This document shows, one piece after another, positions 1 to 7,752 of a DNA stretch of 64,000 bases; the first letter of the stretch is position 1, and every line of letters starts with the position of its first letter. Made by a program: the position numbers and the translations under genes. The notes below the pieces were generated by a model, which did no database searches, was not told where the DNA came from, and saw nothing but the letters and a program-made list of their open reading frames with translations. The DNA lies in contig NZ_JAAVLW010000005.1 in the NCBI RefSeq assembly GCF_013114835.1, positions 372,001 through 436,000 on the forward strand. The letters run 5' to 3'. This DNA is from Bradyrhizobium archetypum (GTDB lineage Bacteria > Pseudomonadota > Alphaproteobacteria > Rhizobiales > Xanthobacteraceae).

Positions 1-1
1 C

Positions 2-34
2 GCGCCGCTGCTCCTTAAGCTGAACAAGCGGTAA
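2..34 (+). other. possible 3' end of an upstream gene
   Basis: One forward frame is open from the window edge to a TAA at 32-34 and would encode a hydrophobic-to-basic tail of eleven codons. It is too short to identify. From 35 to 277 I see no gene, only the region in front of the SDR gene. Confidence 0.2.
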
Positions 35-277
35 ACCGTGATCCGGCAAACCCATGACAAATCCCCCTGCCTTTTGTTGGTATCGGCTTTGTAGCGAACG
101 GAGTCTGCAAACGGCTTACAGAACTCCGGCAAATTTTATCGATTTTGCCCCACGCACCCGGCGCAGATGCGGCAATTTGGGCTCACCGGGCTCGCTCATG
201 CAGAAATTCGCCGCATTACGATTGAAAAACTCCTGATAAGGTGCGCTTCCTTTATCCCCGCGATGCGGAGGCCCTTC

Positions 278-958
278 ATGGACGGAAAAGTCATTGTCGT
301 GACGGGTGCGCTGGGAGCGCTCGGCCGGGTGGTCGTAGACGAAGCGCTGGCGCGGGGCGACCGGATTGCCAGCGTCGATCATGCGCCGACGCAAGCCCCG
401 GCCACGGCTGATCTGTTCGAACTCGGCGGCGTCGACCTCACCGACGCAGCGGCAGCCAAAAAAGCGATCGACGCCGCGGCCTCGCATTTCGGCCGGCTCG
501 ACGCGCTGATCAACATCGCCGGTGGATTTCTCTTTGAGACGGTGGCGGATGGCGATCCCAAAACATGGCAGCGGATGTACGCGCTCAATGTCATGACGGC
601 GCTGAACGCGTCGCGCGCCGCGATCCCGCACCTTACCGCATCGGGCAACGGGCGCATCGTCAATCTCGGCGCGATGGGCGCGCTGCAGGCCGGTCCAGGC
701 ATGGGCGCCTATGCCGCCTCCAAGGCCGGCGTGCACCGCCTCACGGAGGCACTCGCCGCCGAGCTCAAGGGCAAGATCACCGTCAACGCCGTGCTGCCGT
801 CGATCATCGACACCGCAGCCAATCGTGCGAGCATGCCGAAAGCCGATTTCGAAAAATGGGTGACGCCGAAAGAATTGGCCGACGTGATCCTGTTCCTGGC
901 CAGCGACGCGGCGAGTGCGGTGACCGGCGCGCTGCTGCCGGTGAACGGAAGGGTTTAG
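278..958 (+). CDS. SDR family NAD(P)-dependent oxidoreductase, catalytic Ser replaced
   Basis: This is a Rossmann-fold short-chain dehydrogenase of 226 residues. The nucleotide-binding glycine motif TGALGALG lies at residues 9-16, NIAGG at 79-83, and the YxxxK pair is Y145 and K149. The ATG at 278 is chosen because GGAGG at 267-271 sits six bases upstream; an in-frame ATG at 263 would overlap that site. The serine normally 13 residues before the catalytic Tyr is Ala132, and its neighbour is Gly, so the usual Ser-Tyr-Lys triad is incomplete. It ends with the usual VTGALLPVNG-type C-terminus. The substrate cannot be inferred. It stands alone on the strand, 74 bases before the DUF2161 gene. Confidence 0.85.
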   Translation: MDGKVIVVTGALGALGRVVVDEALARGDRIASVDHAPTQAPATADLFELGGVDLTDAAAAKKAIDAAASHFGRLDALINIAGGFLFETVADGDPKTWQRMYALNVMTALNASRAAIPHLTASGNGRIVNLGAMGALQAGPGMGAYAASKAGVHRLTEALAAELKGKITVNAVLPSIIDTAANRASMPKADFEKWVTPKELADVILFLASDAASAVTGALLPVNGRV

Positions 959-1032
959 TGATCAAACGCCTCGCCGAAATTCGGCTAGAATCCGGGCACT
1001 GAGTCGCGGCCGCTGCGCCGCCGGAGCCTGCC

Positions 1033-1719
1033 TTGGAAACTGCGCTTTATCTCCCCGTCAAACGCTTCCTCGAAAAGCTCGGCTTCACCGTCAAGGGCGA
1101 GGTCGGTGGCTGTGATCTGGTGGCGTTGAGCGGCGACGACCCGCCGATCGTCGTGATCGGTGAACTGAAGCTGTCCTTCAACCTGGAACTGATCCTGCAG
1201 GCGGTGGACCGCGCCGGCGCCGCCGACGAGGTTTGGATTGCTGCCAAATTATCCGTGCGCGGCAAGGGCCGCGAAAGCGACGCGCGTTACCGCAATCTCT
1301 GCCGCCGGCTTGGCTTTGGCATGCTCGCCGTCACCAACACCGGCGATGTCGAAGTTCTCGTCAAGCCGCCGACATCAGCGCCCCGCCGCGACCCCAAAAA
1401 GCGCTCGCGGCTGATCGCGGAGCACCAGAAGCGCAAGGGCGATCCGGTCCTGGGCGGATCGACGCGCGCGCCGATCATGACGGCCTACCGGCAGCAGGCG
1501 CTGGCCTGCGCCTCCGCGCTGTCTGGCGGGCCGCGGCGTGTCAGGGATTTGCGGCTGGAGATTCCCGATGCCGGCAAGATCCTCCTGCACAACGTCTACG
1601 GCTGGTTCGACCGCGCCGAGCGCGGCATCTATGTGCTGACCGATGCGGGCCACGCTGCGCTGAAACGCTGGCCGCAGCGGCCGCCGGACCTGACCGCCGC
1701 CGGCAATTCCGCGCTGTAA
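1033..1719 (+). CDS. DUF2161-type protein with PD-(D/E)XK-like fold
   Basis: The 228-residue product resembles the DUF2161 family, annotated as putative PD-(D/E)XK-type phosphodiesterases. The N-terminal half carries a conserved Asp in GGCDLVAL (about residues 26-32) followed by a GELKLSF segment, which would supply the E-x-K of a nuclease-like core. A basic linker rich in Arg and Lys follows at about 117-145. The C-terminal segment (about 165-215) looks like a small winged-helix module. The start is TTG at 1033. No partner gene is next to it and the substrate is unknown. The family assignment is from recall of its signature, not from a search. Confidence 0.75.
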   Translation: METALYLPVKRFLEKLGFTVKGEVGGCDLVALSGDDPPIVVIGELKLSFNLELILQAVDRAGAADEVWIAAKLSVRGKGRESDARYRNLCRRLGFGMLAVTNTGDVEVLVKPPTSAPRRDPKKRSRLIAEHQKRKGDPVLGGSTRAPIMTAYRQQALACASALSGGPRRVRDLRLEIPDAGKILLHNVYGWFDRAERGIYVLTDAGHAALKRWPQRPPDLTAAGNSAL

Positions 1720-1847
1720 CCGCCGAACCACATGACGCCATCAGACTTGAGGGGTTGGAGATGCATGGCTGTATTGCCATGTGAAATTCATATTGCAATG
1801 CAACATGTGGGCACCTACGTATCTGCGCAATCAAATGCGAGGCCCCT

Positions 1848-2150
1848 ATGAGCGAAGACTGGAACACGAAATACGGCACACGACGCGTCCGGCGGGATCC
1901 GCCGACGCTGGAGGAGGCAATCTTCGCCGCGGTCGGGATCACCGATGATCAGCAGCAGCAGGCGGAAATCGCGGCTGCGCTGATGGGCCTGCCCTATGAG
2001 GAAGTGCTGGCCGAAGTGAAGAAGACGGGTCGCGCCCTGGCGCGCTCGGCGACCCGCGTTATCGCCGGTGAACAAGGCGCGCAGCGCGCCGTGGTGGTCG
2101 AGCGCCGCGTCGTCAGGCGTTTTGGCAACGATAAGCGCACCGGCACCTGA
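1848..2150 (+). CDS. conserved hypothetical protein, small soluble
   Basis: The 100-residue protein starts at an ATG preceded by GAGG and is followed by a strong intrinsic terminator, which supports expression as a single gene. It has an acidic helical middle (TLEEAIFAAVGITDD, then a run of four Gln) and a strongly basic C-terminal third ending VERRVVRRFGND. No signal peptide or membrane segment is visible. The Arg-rich tail and helical body could suit nucleic-acid binding, but that is only an inference. I do not recognise the family. Confidence 0.65.
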   Translation: MSEDWNTKYGTRRVRRDPPTLEEAIFAAVGITDDQQQQAEIAAALMGLPYEEVLAEVKKTGRALARSATRVIAGEQGAQRAVVVERRVVRRFGNDKRTGT

Positions 2151-2181
2151 GCAGCCGCCCGCTTACCCGAATTGCTCAAGA

Positions 2182-2215
2182 AAATGCCCAAGGCCGCGAG
2201 ACCTTGGGCATTTTT
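2182..2215 (+). terminator. rho-independent terminator
   Basis: A perfect 12-base stem (2182-2193 with 2202-2213) closes an eight-base loop and runs into five T residues. It lies 32 bases after the stop at 2150. An A-run on the other side means it could also end transcription of the convergent GNAT gene (stop at 2239). Confidence 0.9.
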
Positions 2216-2238
2216 GCGTGATCAAACCTGTGAATGCG

Positions 2239-2871
2239 CTACGAGGCACCCCACTCTGAGGGGGCAGCCCCAGCCATGCCGAGCAGCATTCGCCGATATG
2301 CTCGGTTGAATGCCACGACCGCGCGTATCGCATTCAGCGTGCTCTCGACCCAGGATGTGGTGAATTCGGCCTGATCATATTTCGTCAAGTCGATGGTGCC
2401 GGTGGATTCGCCGTGGCGGAACACAAGCTGCGCACCGAACTTGCGGGCAAGGGCCCGCATCGCTTCGTTCTGCGCGCCGGTGGTGATCCGCAGGCTATCG
2501 TACCCCTTGGCGCGGGCTTCCTTGATCAGCTTGCGAAACAAGATGCTGCCGACGCCCCGCCGCCGCACCGGTGCTTCGACGCTGAAGGCGACCTCGGGGA
2601 GCGAATCCGGCGACTGGTCCGGCGGATGCAGTTCGGCTGCGCCCCTGACCACACCGTTTTCAAAGAAGGCGATGATCGTCGTTCCATCATTGGCGCATTT
2701 CTCGGCGTAGCGCTCGACGAAGCTGTCGTCCATGAAGCCGTGGAAACGATCGCGGCGGCTGTTGCGGTCGAGCCGCAGCAGGTGATCGCGCAACAACGGC
2801 AACTCTTCCTGCTGGCTCAGCGTGCGCACGCTGGAATCGGCGAGCGCAGCCGCAATAACGGTGAGGTACAT
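2239..2871 (-). CDS. GNAT family N-acetyltransferase
   Basis: The 210-residue protein has the GNAT acetyl-CoA-binding motif A: VEAPVRRRGVGSILFRKLI at about residues 98-116, of the R/Q-x-x-G-x-G/A type. A short strand-helix segment (about 120-145) follows it. The N-terminal part (DRNSRRDRFHGFM) resembles the entry segment of alphaproteobacterial stand-alone GNATs. The ATG at 2871 has GAGGAG about nine bases upstream. The acceptor substrate is unknown. It is divergent from the AraC gene at 3132. Confidence 0.85.
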   Translation of the reverse strand: MYLTVIAAALADSSVRTLSQQEELPLLRDHLLRLDRNSRRDRFHGFMDDSFVERYAEKCANDGTTIIAFFENGVVRGAAELHPPDQSPDSLPEVAFSVEAPVRRRGVGSILFRKLIKEARAKGYDSLRITTGAQNEAMRALARKFGAQLVFRHGESTGTIDLTKYDQAEFTTSWVESTLNAIRAVVAFNRAYRRMLLGMAGAAPSEWGAS

Positions 2872-3131
2872 AGTCCAAAACTCCTCTCAGAAAGGCCCTT
2901 CGAGGAGGCGTCCGAATCCCTAGGCCACCTATATTGTGCGTTGCAGCATCGAATTCAAGGCCGGATTACTCCGTCCACTGCCTTAAATGAGAGCAATGTT
3001 TGCAGGGATTTAGCTGGCCCGCCATTAACCAATTGTTAAGACTGATGGCCCGGCGCAAAGTGGAGACTGGGCCGGTTTTTTGAGTGGCCAAGCCCAAGCA
3101 ACAGACTCCGGATGGTGCGTGGAGATTCGTC

Positions 3132-4085
3132 GTGGCTATCGTGCTCGACACGAGTTCTTGCCGTCCGGAGCGCCGGCTCGCGCTGTGGCAAGACATCGTC
3201 TGCGACACCTTCGTCGGCCTCGACTGCAAATCCGATATGCGCAGCGCGTTCTGGGGCTCGGTCTCGCAATCCAGGGTCGGAGCAGTATCGCTCACCCAAG
3301 TCGATTCCACCGCACAGCGGGTGTTCCGCACGCCGTCGCGAATAGCCCGCGCCAGCGAGGATTTCGTGCTGATGGCGCTTGGCAATAACGGCGTGAACAG
3401 CGTCTTCCAGGACGGCCGCGAGGCAATCGTGTCTGCGGGTCAGTTCGTCATCTATGACACCACCCGCCCCTACGAGCTGCGCTTCGACGACAGTTTTTCA
3501 CAGACGATCTTTCAGATGCCGCGCAAGCTGCTGCAACAACGCGTCGGCGCGTTCGACAGTTTGACCGCGACGACGTTTGCAGCCGATCGTCCGCTCGAAC
3601 GGCTGACCTATGATTTCGCGCTCAATGTGAGCAAGACAATCGAATTGGTCGAGCCCGCAGCCGCACGCCGGTTGCTCGACCAGACGCTCGATTTGCTCGC
3701 GATGACGCTTGCCGACAGGCTGCACGCACGCTTGCCGGACCAATCGGCCCACCGCTCGGCGCTGCTCTATCGATTCAAGAATCATATCCTGACGCACCTC
3801 GCCGATCCCGAGCTATCGCTGCCGCGCGCCGCGGCGGCGACAGGAATCTCGCCGCGTTACGCCAGCGATCTGATGGCGGCCGAACGGACCTCGTTCCGCA
3901 GCTACGTGCAGGCGCAGCGGCTCGAGCGGTGCAAGCGTGATCTTGCCGATCCCGCCCACCAGGCCCGGCACATCGGCGAGATCGCCTTCGCCTGGGGCTT
4001 CAACGATCTCGCCCATTTCAGCCGCATCTTCAAGCAGCGCTTCGGCGTCTCGCCGCGCGAATGGCGCGAACGCGCGGGCAAATAG
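3132..4085 (+). CDS. AraC family regulator of the aldoxime/nitrile cassette
   Basis: The N-terminal half (about residues 1-190) resembles the AraC-binding-like domain of FeaR-type regulators. The C-terminal 100 residues hold two HTH motifs, including IGEIAFAWGFNDLAHFSRIFKQRFG, the classic AraC signature written here only in part: IGEIAFAWGF then FKQRFGVSPREWR. GTG at 3132 is preferred because GGAGA at 3121-3125 sits six bases upstream; an alternative GTG at 3084 adds 16 residues. It lies directly upstream of, and in the same direction as, the nitrilase and aldoxime dehydratase genes. AraC-type regulators accompany such genes elsewhere, so it probably activates them in response to an aldoxime or nitrile. 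Confidence 0.85.
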   Translation: MAIVLDTSSCRPERRLALWQDIVCDTFVGLDCKSDMRSAFWGSVSQSRVGAVSLTQVDSTAQRVFRTPSRIARASEDFVLMALGNNGVNSVFQDGREAIVSAGQFVIYDTTRPYELRFDDSFSQTIFQMPRKLLQQRVGAFDSLTATTFAADRPLERLTYDFALNVSKTIELVEPAAARRLLDQTLDLLAMTLADRLHARLPDQSAHRSALLYRFKNHILTHLADPELSLPRAAAATGISPRYASDLMAAERTSFRSYVQAQRLERCKRDLADPAHQARHIGEIAFAWGFNDLAHFSRIFKQRFGVSPREWRERAGK

Positions 4086-4238
4086 CGTTCTCCTTCCCGT
4101 CACGTCGCACGCGCCTGACGCTGCTTCGCGCTGACCACCTGCCGGTTAAGACAAGTTTTCGTTCCGCCGCGGACAAGCGGCGCGCGCCGCCGTGGCGGTA
4201 GGCTCGGTATCGGCAAGCGTCAGTCATCAAATGCGGGG

Positions 4239-5261
4239 ATGGATGCGATGGGTCTGGTTCATCAGAAATATAAGGTGGCGGTGGTTCAGGCGGCGCCTGT
4301 TTTTCTCGACCTCGACGCCACCGTGGACAAGGCCATCGCGCTGATCGGGGAAGCGTCCGCAAAAGGCGCCAAGCTGATCGCGTTTCCCGAAACCTTCATT
4401 CCCGGATATCCGTGGCAGATCTGGCTTGGCGCGCCTGCCTGGGCGATCGGCCGCGGCTTTGTGCAGCGCTACTTCGACAATTCGCTGGCCTACGATAGCC
4501 CGCAAGCGGAAAGGATCCGCAATGCCGTAAAGCGCGCTAGGCTCACCGCCGTGCTCGGACTGTCCGAGCGCGACGGCGGAAGCCTCTACATCGCGCAATG
4601 GCTGATCGGCCCCGACGGCGAGAACATCGCCAAGCGCCGGAAGCTGCGTCCGACCCATGCCGAACGCACCGTATTCGGCGAGGGCGACGGCAGCGACCTC
4701 GCGGTCCATGATCGCGCCGACATCGGACGGCTCGGCGCGCTGTGCTGCTGGGAGCATCTGCAGCCGCTGTCGAAATACGCGATGTACGCCCAGAACGAAC
4801 AGGTGCATGTCGGCGCCTGGCCGAGCTTTTCGCTGTACGATCCGTTCGCGCATGCGCTTGGCCATGAGGTCAACAACGCCGCCAGCAAGGTCTATGCGGT
4901 CGAAGGCTCGTGCTTCTTCCTCGGCCCCTGCGCGGTCGTCTCGCAGGCGATGATCGACGAGCTGTGCGATTCCCCTGAAAAACATGCATTCCTGCACGTC
5001 GGCGGCGGCCACGCCGTGATCTACGGGCCGGACGGCGCTTCACTGGCGGAGAAACTGCCGCCCGACCAGGAAGGCATTCTGTATGCCGATATCGATCTCG
5101 GCATGATCGGGGTGGCGAAGAACGCCGCCGATCCGGCCGGACATTATTCGCGACCCGACGTCACGCGGCTATTGCTCAACAACAAGCGTGCCAACCGCGT
5201 CGAACATTTCTCGATTCCCGTCGATGCCGAGGTCATGAGCGAGATCAGGCTGCAGGCCTGA
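4239..5261 (+). CDS. nitrilase (aliphatic/arylacetonitrilase type)
   Basis: This enzyme of the nitrilase superfamily hydrolyses nitriles to carboxylic acids and ammonia in the cytoplasm. All catalytic residues are present: Glu51 in FPETFIPGYP, Lys135 in RRKLRPTHAER, and Cys170 in CCWEH; a second conserved Glu follows at 142. At 340 residues it has normal nitrilase length and the extended C-terminal region that follows the Cys motif in true nitrilases. ATG codons at 4239 and 4248 are both possible starts, with a GGGG run just upstream. The aldoxime dehydratase gene begins 27 bases after its stop, so the two very likely form an operon in which this enzyme removes the nitrile made by its partner. 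Confidence 0.93.
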   Translation: MDAMGLVHQKYKVAVVQAAPVFLDLDATVDKAIALIGEASAKGAKLIAFPETFIPGYPWQIWLGAPAWAIGRGFVQRYFDNSLAYDSPQAERIRNAVKRARLTAVLGLSERDGGSLYIAQWLIGPDGENIAKRRKLRPTHAERTVFGEGDGSDLAVHDRADIGRLGALCCWEHLQPLSKYAMYAQNEQVHVGAWPSFSLYDPFAHALGHEVNNAASKVYAVEGSCFFLGPCAVVSQAMIDELCDSPEKHAFLHVGGGHAVIYGPDGASLAEKLPPDQEGILYADIDLGMIGVAKNAADPAGHYSRPDVTRLLLNNKRANRVEHFSIPVDAEVMSEIRLQA

Positions 5262-5288
5262 TACATCATTCTGACAAGGAGCAGGCCG

Positions 5289-6335
5289 ATGGAATCCGCG
5301 ATCCCTGCGCATCTGCGAACTGAACGCACGCGTCACCGCCGTGTCGGAGACGATTATGCGCCGCCCTACCCCTCTTTCGTGGCGCGGCACAAACCAAGTG
5401 TGACGCGGGTCGTGATGGCTTATTTCGGCATCCAGTCCCGCGGCGCGCTCAACGCCGCCGCAGAACTGGCGTTGGCTCGGCTCACCTCAGCGTTCACTGC
5501 AGCCGACGGTCCCACGCACTGGGACCGCGCAAGCTATGTCGACGAGGCCGCCTTTACCAACATCGTCACGGTTGCCTATTGGGACCACCGGCAGAAGTTC
5601 GATCGCTGGTTTGCGGCTGCACGCGAGAGCTGGACCGGCGACCAGCGGACGAATGACGGATTCGGCACCTTCATCGAGGCGCTCTACCCTTCGGTGGAAG
5701 GCTATGAGACCCTGTTTTCTTCCCTCGGGAGACCCGAAGGCGTCGCTGTCCTTGCCGACGGCATGAGCGGCGAGGTCCTGGAGCACGCCTATTGGGGCGG
5801 CATGCGCGATCGCATCCCGCTATCCCAAACCAGCGAGATGGCGCCTTCAGGCGCGGCCCGCGCGATCCGCGACGGCGGACGGATCCGGATCATTCCGCAT
5901 GACAATGTCTGCCTGATCCGGTCGGGGCAGGATTGGGCTGATACCGAGGCCACCGAGCGCAAGATGTATCTCGGCGAGGTCGAGCCGGTGCTGCGCGAAG
6001 GCATGGATTTCCTTCGCGACCAGGGGCGTTCGATCGGCTGCTACGCCAACCGTTACATGACGGTCTTAGGCCCCAACGGCGCGAGAGCCGAAAAGTCCTA
6101 CGGCATGAGCTGGTGGAAAAGCCTATCGGAGCTGGAACGCTGGGCTGAATCGCACCCGACCCATATCAGGATTTTCGGCGCCGCCATGAAATACCTGTCG
6201 ACGCTCGGCCCGGCCGCAAAACTACGGCTCTACCACGAGGTCACGGTCGCCCGCGCCGACGAACAACTCTTCGAATATGTGGATTGTCATCCGCAAACCG
6301 GGATGCTGAACGCCGTGCAAGTGGTGGATGGCTAA
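5289..6335 (+). CDS. oxd: aldoxime dehydratase (haem-dependent)
   Basis: The 348-residue protein matches the Oxd family, haem enzymes that dehydrate aldoximes to nitriles. By position, His292 (in SHPTHIRIFG) would be the proximal haem ligand, and Arg173 (YWGGMRDRIP), Ser212 (CLIRSGQDW) and His316 (RLYHEV) the distal catalytic residues; these correspond to Arg178, Ser219, His299 and His320 of Rhodococcus OxdRE. A three-residue insertion lies between the two histidines. ATG at 5289 follows AAGGAGCAGG at an ideal distance. It is translationally close to the nitrilase gene, and its stop overlaps the stop of the convergent thioesterase gene by four bases. Confidence 0.93.
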   Translation: MESAIPAHLRTERTRHRRVGDDYAPPYPSFVARHKPSVTRVVMAYFGIQSRGALNAAAELALARLTSAFTAADGPTHWDRASYVDEAAFTNIVTVAYWDHRQKFDRWFAAARESWTGDQRTNDGFGTFIEALYPSVEGYETLFSSLGRPEGVAVLADGMSGEVLEHAYWGGMRDRIPLSQTSEMAPSGAARAIRDGGRIRIIPHDNVCLIRSGQDWADTEATERKMYLGEVEPVLREGMDFLRDQGRSIGCYANRYMTVLGPNGARAEKSYGMSWWKSLSELERWAESHPTHIRIFGAAMKYLSTLGPAAKLRLYHEVTVARADEQLFEYVDCHPQTGMLNAVQVVDG

Positions 6336-6730
6336 AGCACCATCTGCGTCTGCGTCACAATCGCCACCAGCTTGCCGTCCTCGGTCTCGAGCCGGGTCTG
6401 CCAGACTTGCGTGCGCCGTCCCCGATGCACCGGGGTGGCGGTGGCGATCACCGTCGAGCCTTCCTTGGCGCCGCCGATGAAATTGGTCTTGCTCTCGATT
6501 GTTGTGGTGCCGTTGGCATCCTCTGGCAGGTTGATGACGGTCGCTGCAGCGCCAACCGAATCCGCAAAGGCCATGATCGCGCCGCCGTGAATCGTGTTCC
6601 GCAGCGTGCAGAGATCCGACCTCACCACCATCTTCGCGACCACCCGATCCATGTCGGCTTCCGTGAAGGTCACCCCCTTCAGTTCCGCGAACGGCATCTT
6701 CATCGACTGGATCTTTTCGAGCGGCGTCAT
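6332..6730 (-). CDS. PaaI family hotdog thioesterase
   Basis: The 132-residue protein has the PaaI/YbgC-type hotdog core. The signature TLRNTIHGGAIMAFADSVG (about residues 41-59) contains the HGG turn and an Asp-bearing helix that supply the acyl-CoA thioesterase active site. The start is at 6730 because GGAGG lies just upstream; the frame extends further but without support. Members hydrolyse aromatic or medium-chain acyl-CoA esters in the cytosol. It is convergent with the aldoxime dehydratase gene, so it is not part of that operon, although a shared arylacetate context is conceivable. Confidence 0.85.
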   Translation of the reverse strand: MTPLEKIQSMKMPFAELKGVTFTEADMDRVVAKMVVRSDLCTLRNTIHGGAIMAFADSVGAAATVINLPEDANGTTTIESKTNFIGGAKEGSTVIATATPVHRGRRTQVWQTRLETEDGKLVAIVTQTQMVL

Positions 6731-6854
6731 TCGTCCTCCGGCAGTTCCTTGAAGTGATTTCCTGGACAGCATGGAGGCTGCCGGTAAATCAGGCAATGAC
6801 CTCCCAGGTAATGGCTGCCGTGACATGCGGCCAGGAATTCGGCATATCGTCGGC

Positions 6855-7643
6855 ATGCGCCAGTTTCCGCCCCGCCGAATCGTCTGTCTGACCGAAGAGA
6901 CCGTGGAGACGCTCTATCTGCTCGGCGAGCAGGAGCGCATCGTCGGCGTCTCCGGCTATGCCGTGCGGCCGCCGCAGGTTCGCCGCGAAAAGCCGCGGGT
7001 CGCCGCCTTCATTTCCGCGGACATTCCGAAAATCCTCGCACTCGAGCCTGATCTCGTGCTCGCCTTCTCCGACCTGCAGGCCGGCATCGTCGCCGATCTG
7101 GTGCGCGCCGGCGTCGCCATCCACGTCTTCAACCAGCGCGACATTGCCGGCATCCTCGCCATGATCCGCACGCTCGGCGCTATCGTTGGCGCCGCCGAGC
7201 GCGCCGATCAACTGGCCAGAAGTTTTGAGGAGCGCCTCGCCCGCATCGCGGCGACGCCCCGGCCCGGACCGAAGCCAAAAGTCTATTTCGAAGAGTGGGA
7301 CGATCCGCTGATCTCCGGCATCGGCTGGGTCTCCGAACTGATCGAGATCGCCGGCGGCGAGGACACGCTGCCAAACTTACGGTTTCAGCAGGCCGCCAAG
7401 GACCGGATCATTTCGTCCGAAATGGTGCGCGACGCCGCCCCCGATGTCATCCTCGCCTCCTGGTGCGGCAAGAAGGTGGTGCCCGATCGCATCCGGCAGC
7501 GTCCGGGCTGGAGCGAAATTCCGGCCGTACGCAACAACCGCATTGTCGAGATCAAGTCGACGATCATCCTGCAGCCGGGACCGGCGGCGCTGACGGATGG
7601 ACTCGATGCGATCGCGAAGGCGTTGTGGGGTAAGAGCCCGTAA
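6855..7643 (+). CDS. BtuF-like cobalamin/siderophore-binding domain protein, no signal peptide
   Basis: The 262-residue protein has the class III periplasmic-binding fold used by BtuF and FhuD: a first lobe opening with RRIVCLTEETVETLYLLG, an ALEPDLVLAF segment at about residue 70, and the usual tail with an NNRIVEI strand. The start at 6855 is inferred from the conserved domain edge. No start in this frame adds a recognisable signal peptide; upstream extensions are polar. Either it acts in the cytoplasm or its export signal is absent. No permease or ATPase gene lies beside it. Confidence 0.75.
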   Translation: MRQFPPRRIVCLTEETVETLYLLGEQERIVGVSGYAVRPPQVRREKPRVAAFISADIPKILALEPDLVLAFSDLQAGIVADLVRAGVAIHVFNQRDIAGILAMIRTLGAIVGAAERADQLARSFEERLARIAATPRPGPKPKVYFEEWDDPLISGIGWVSELIEIAGGEDTLPNLRFQQAAKDRIISSEMVRDAAPDVILASWCGKKVVPDRIRQRPGWSEIPAVRNNRIVEIKSTIILQPGPAALTDGLDAIAKALWGKSP

Positions 7644-7654
7644 GGCCTCCGCAT

Positions 7655-7740
7655 CGTCATTGCGAGCGAAGCGAAGCAATCCATCTGTCCGCGTACGCGG
7701 AAGCATGGATTGCTTCGTCGCTGCGCTCCTCGCAATGACG
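7655..7740. repeat. REP-like palindromic element, possible bidirectional terminator
   Basis: An 86-base imperfect palindrome with outer arms 7655-7666 and 7729-7740 (12 of 12 paired) and inner arms 7672-7684 and 7705-7717 (13 of 13 paired). The centre contains the small palindrome CCGCGTACGCGG. This sequence type recurs through Bradyrhizobium and Rhodopseudomonas genomes. It fills the gap between two convergent genes. Confidence 0.85.
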
Positions 7741-7752
7741 CAGAAAGAGTGC

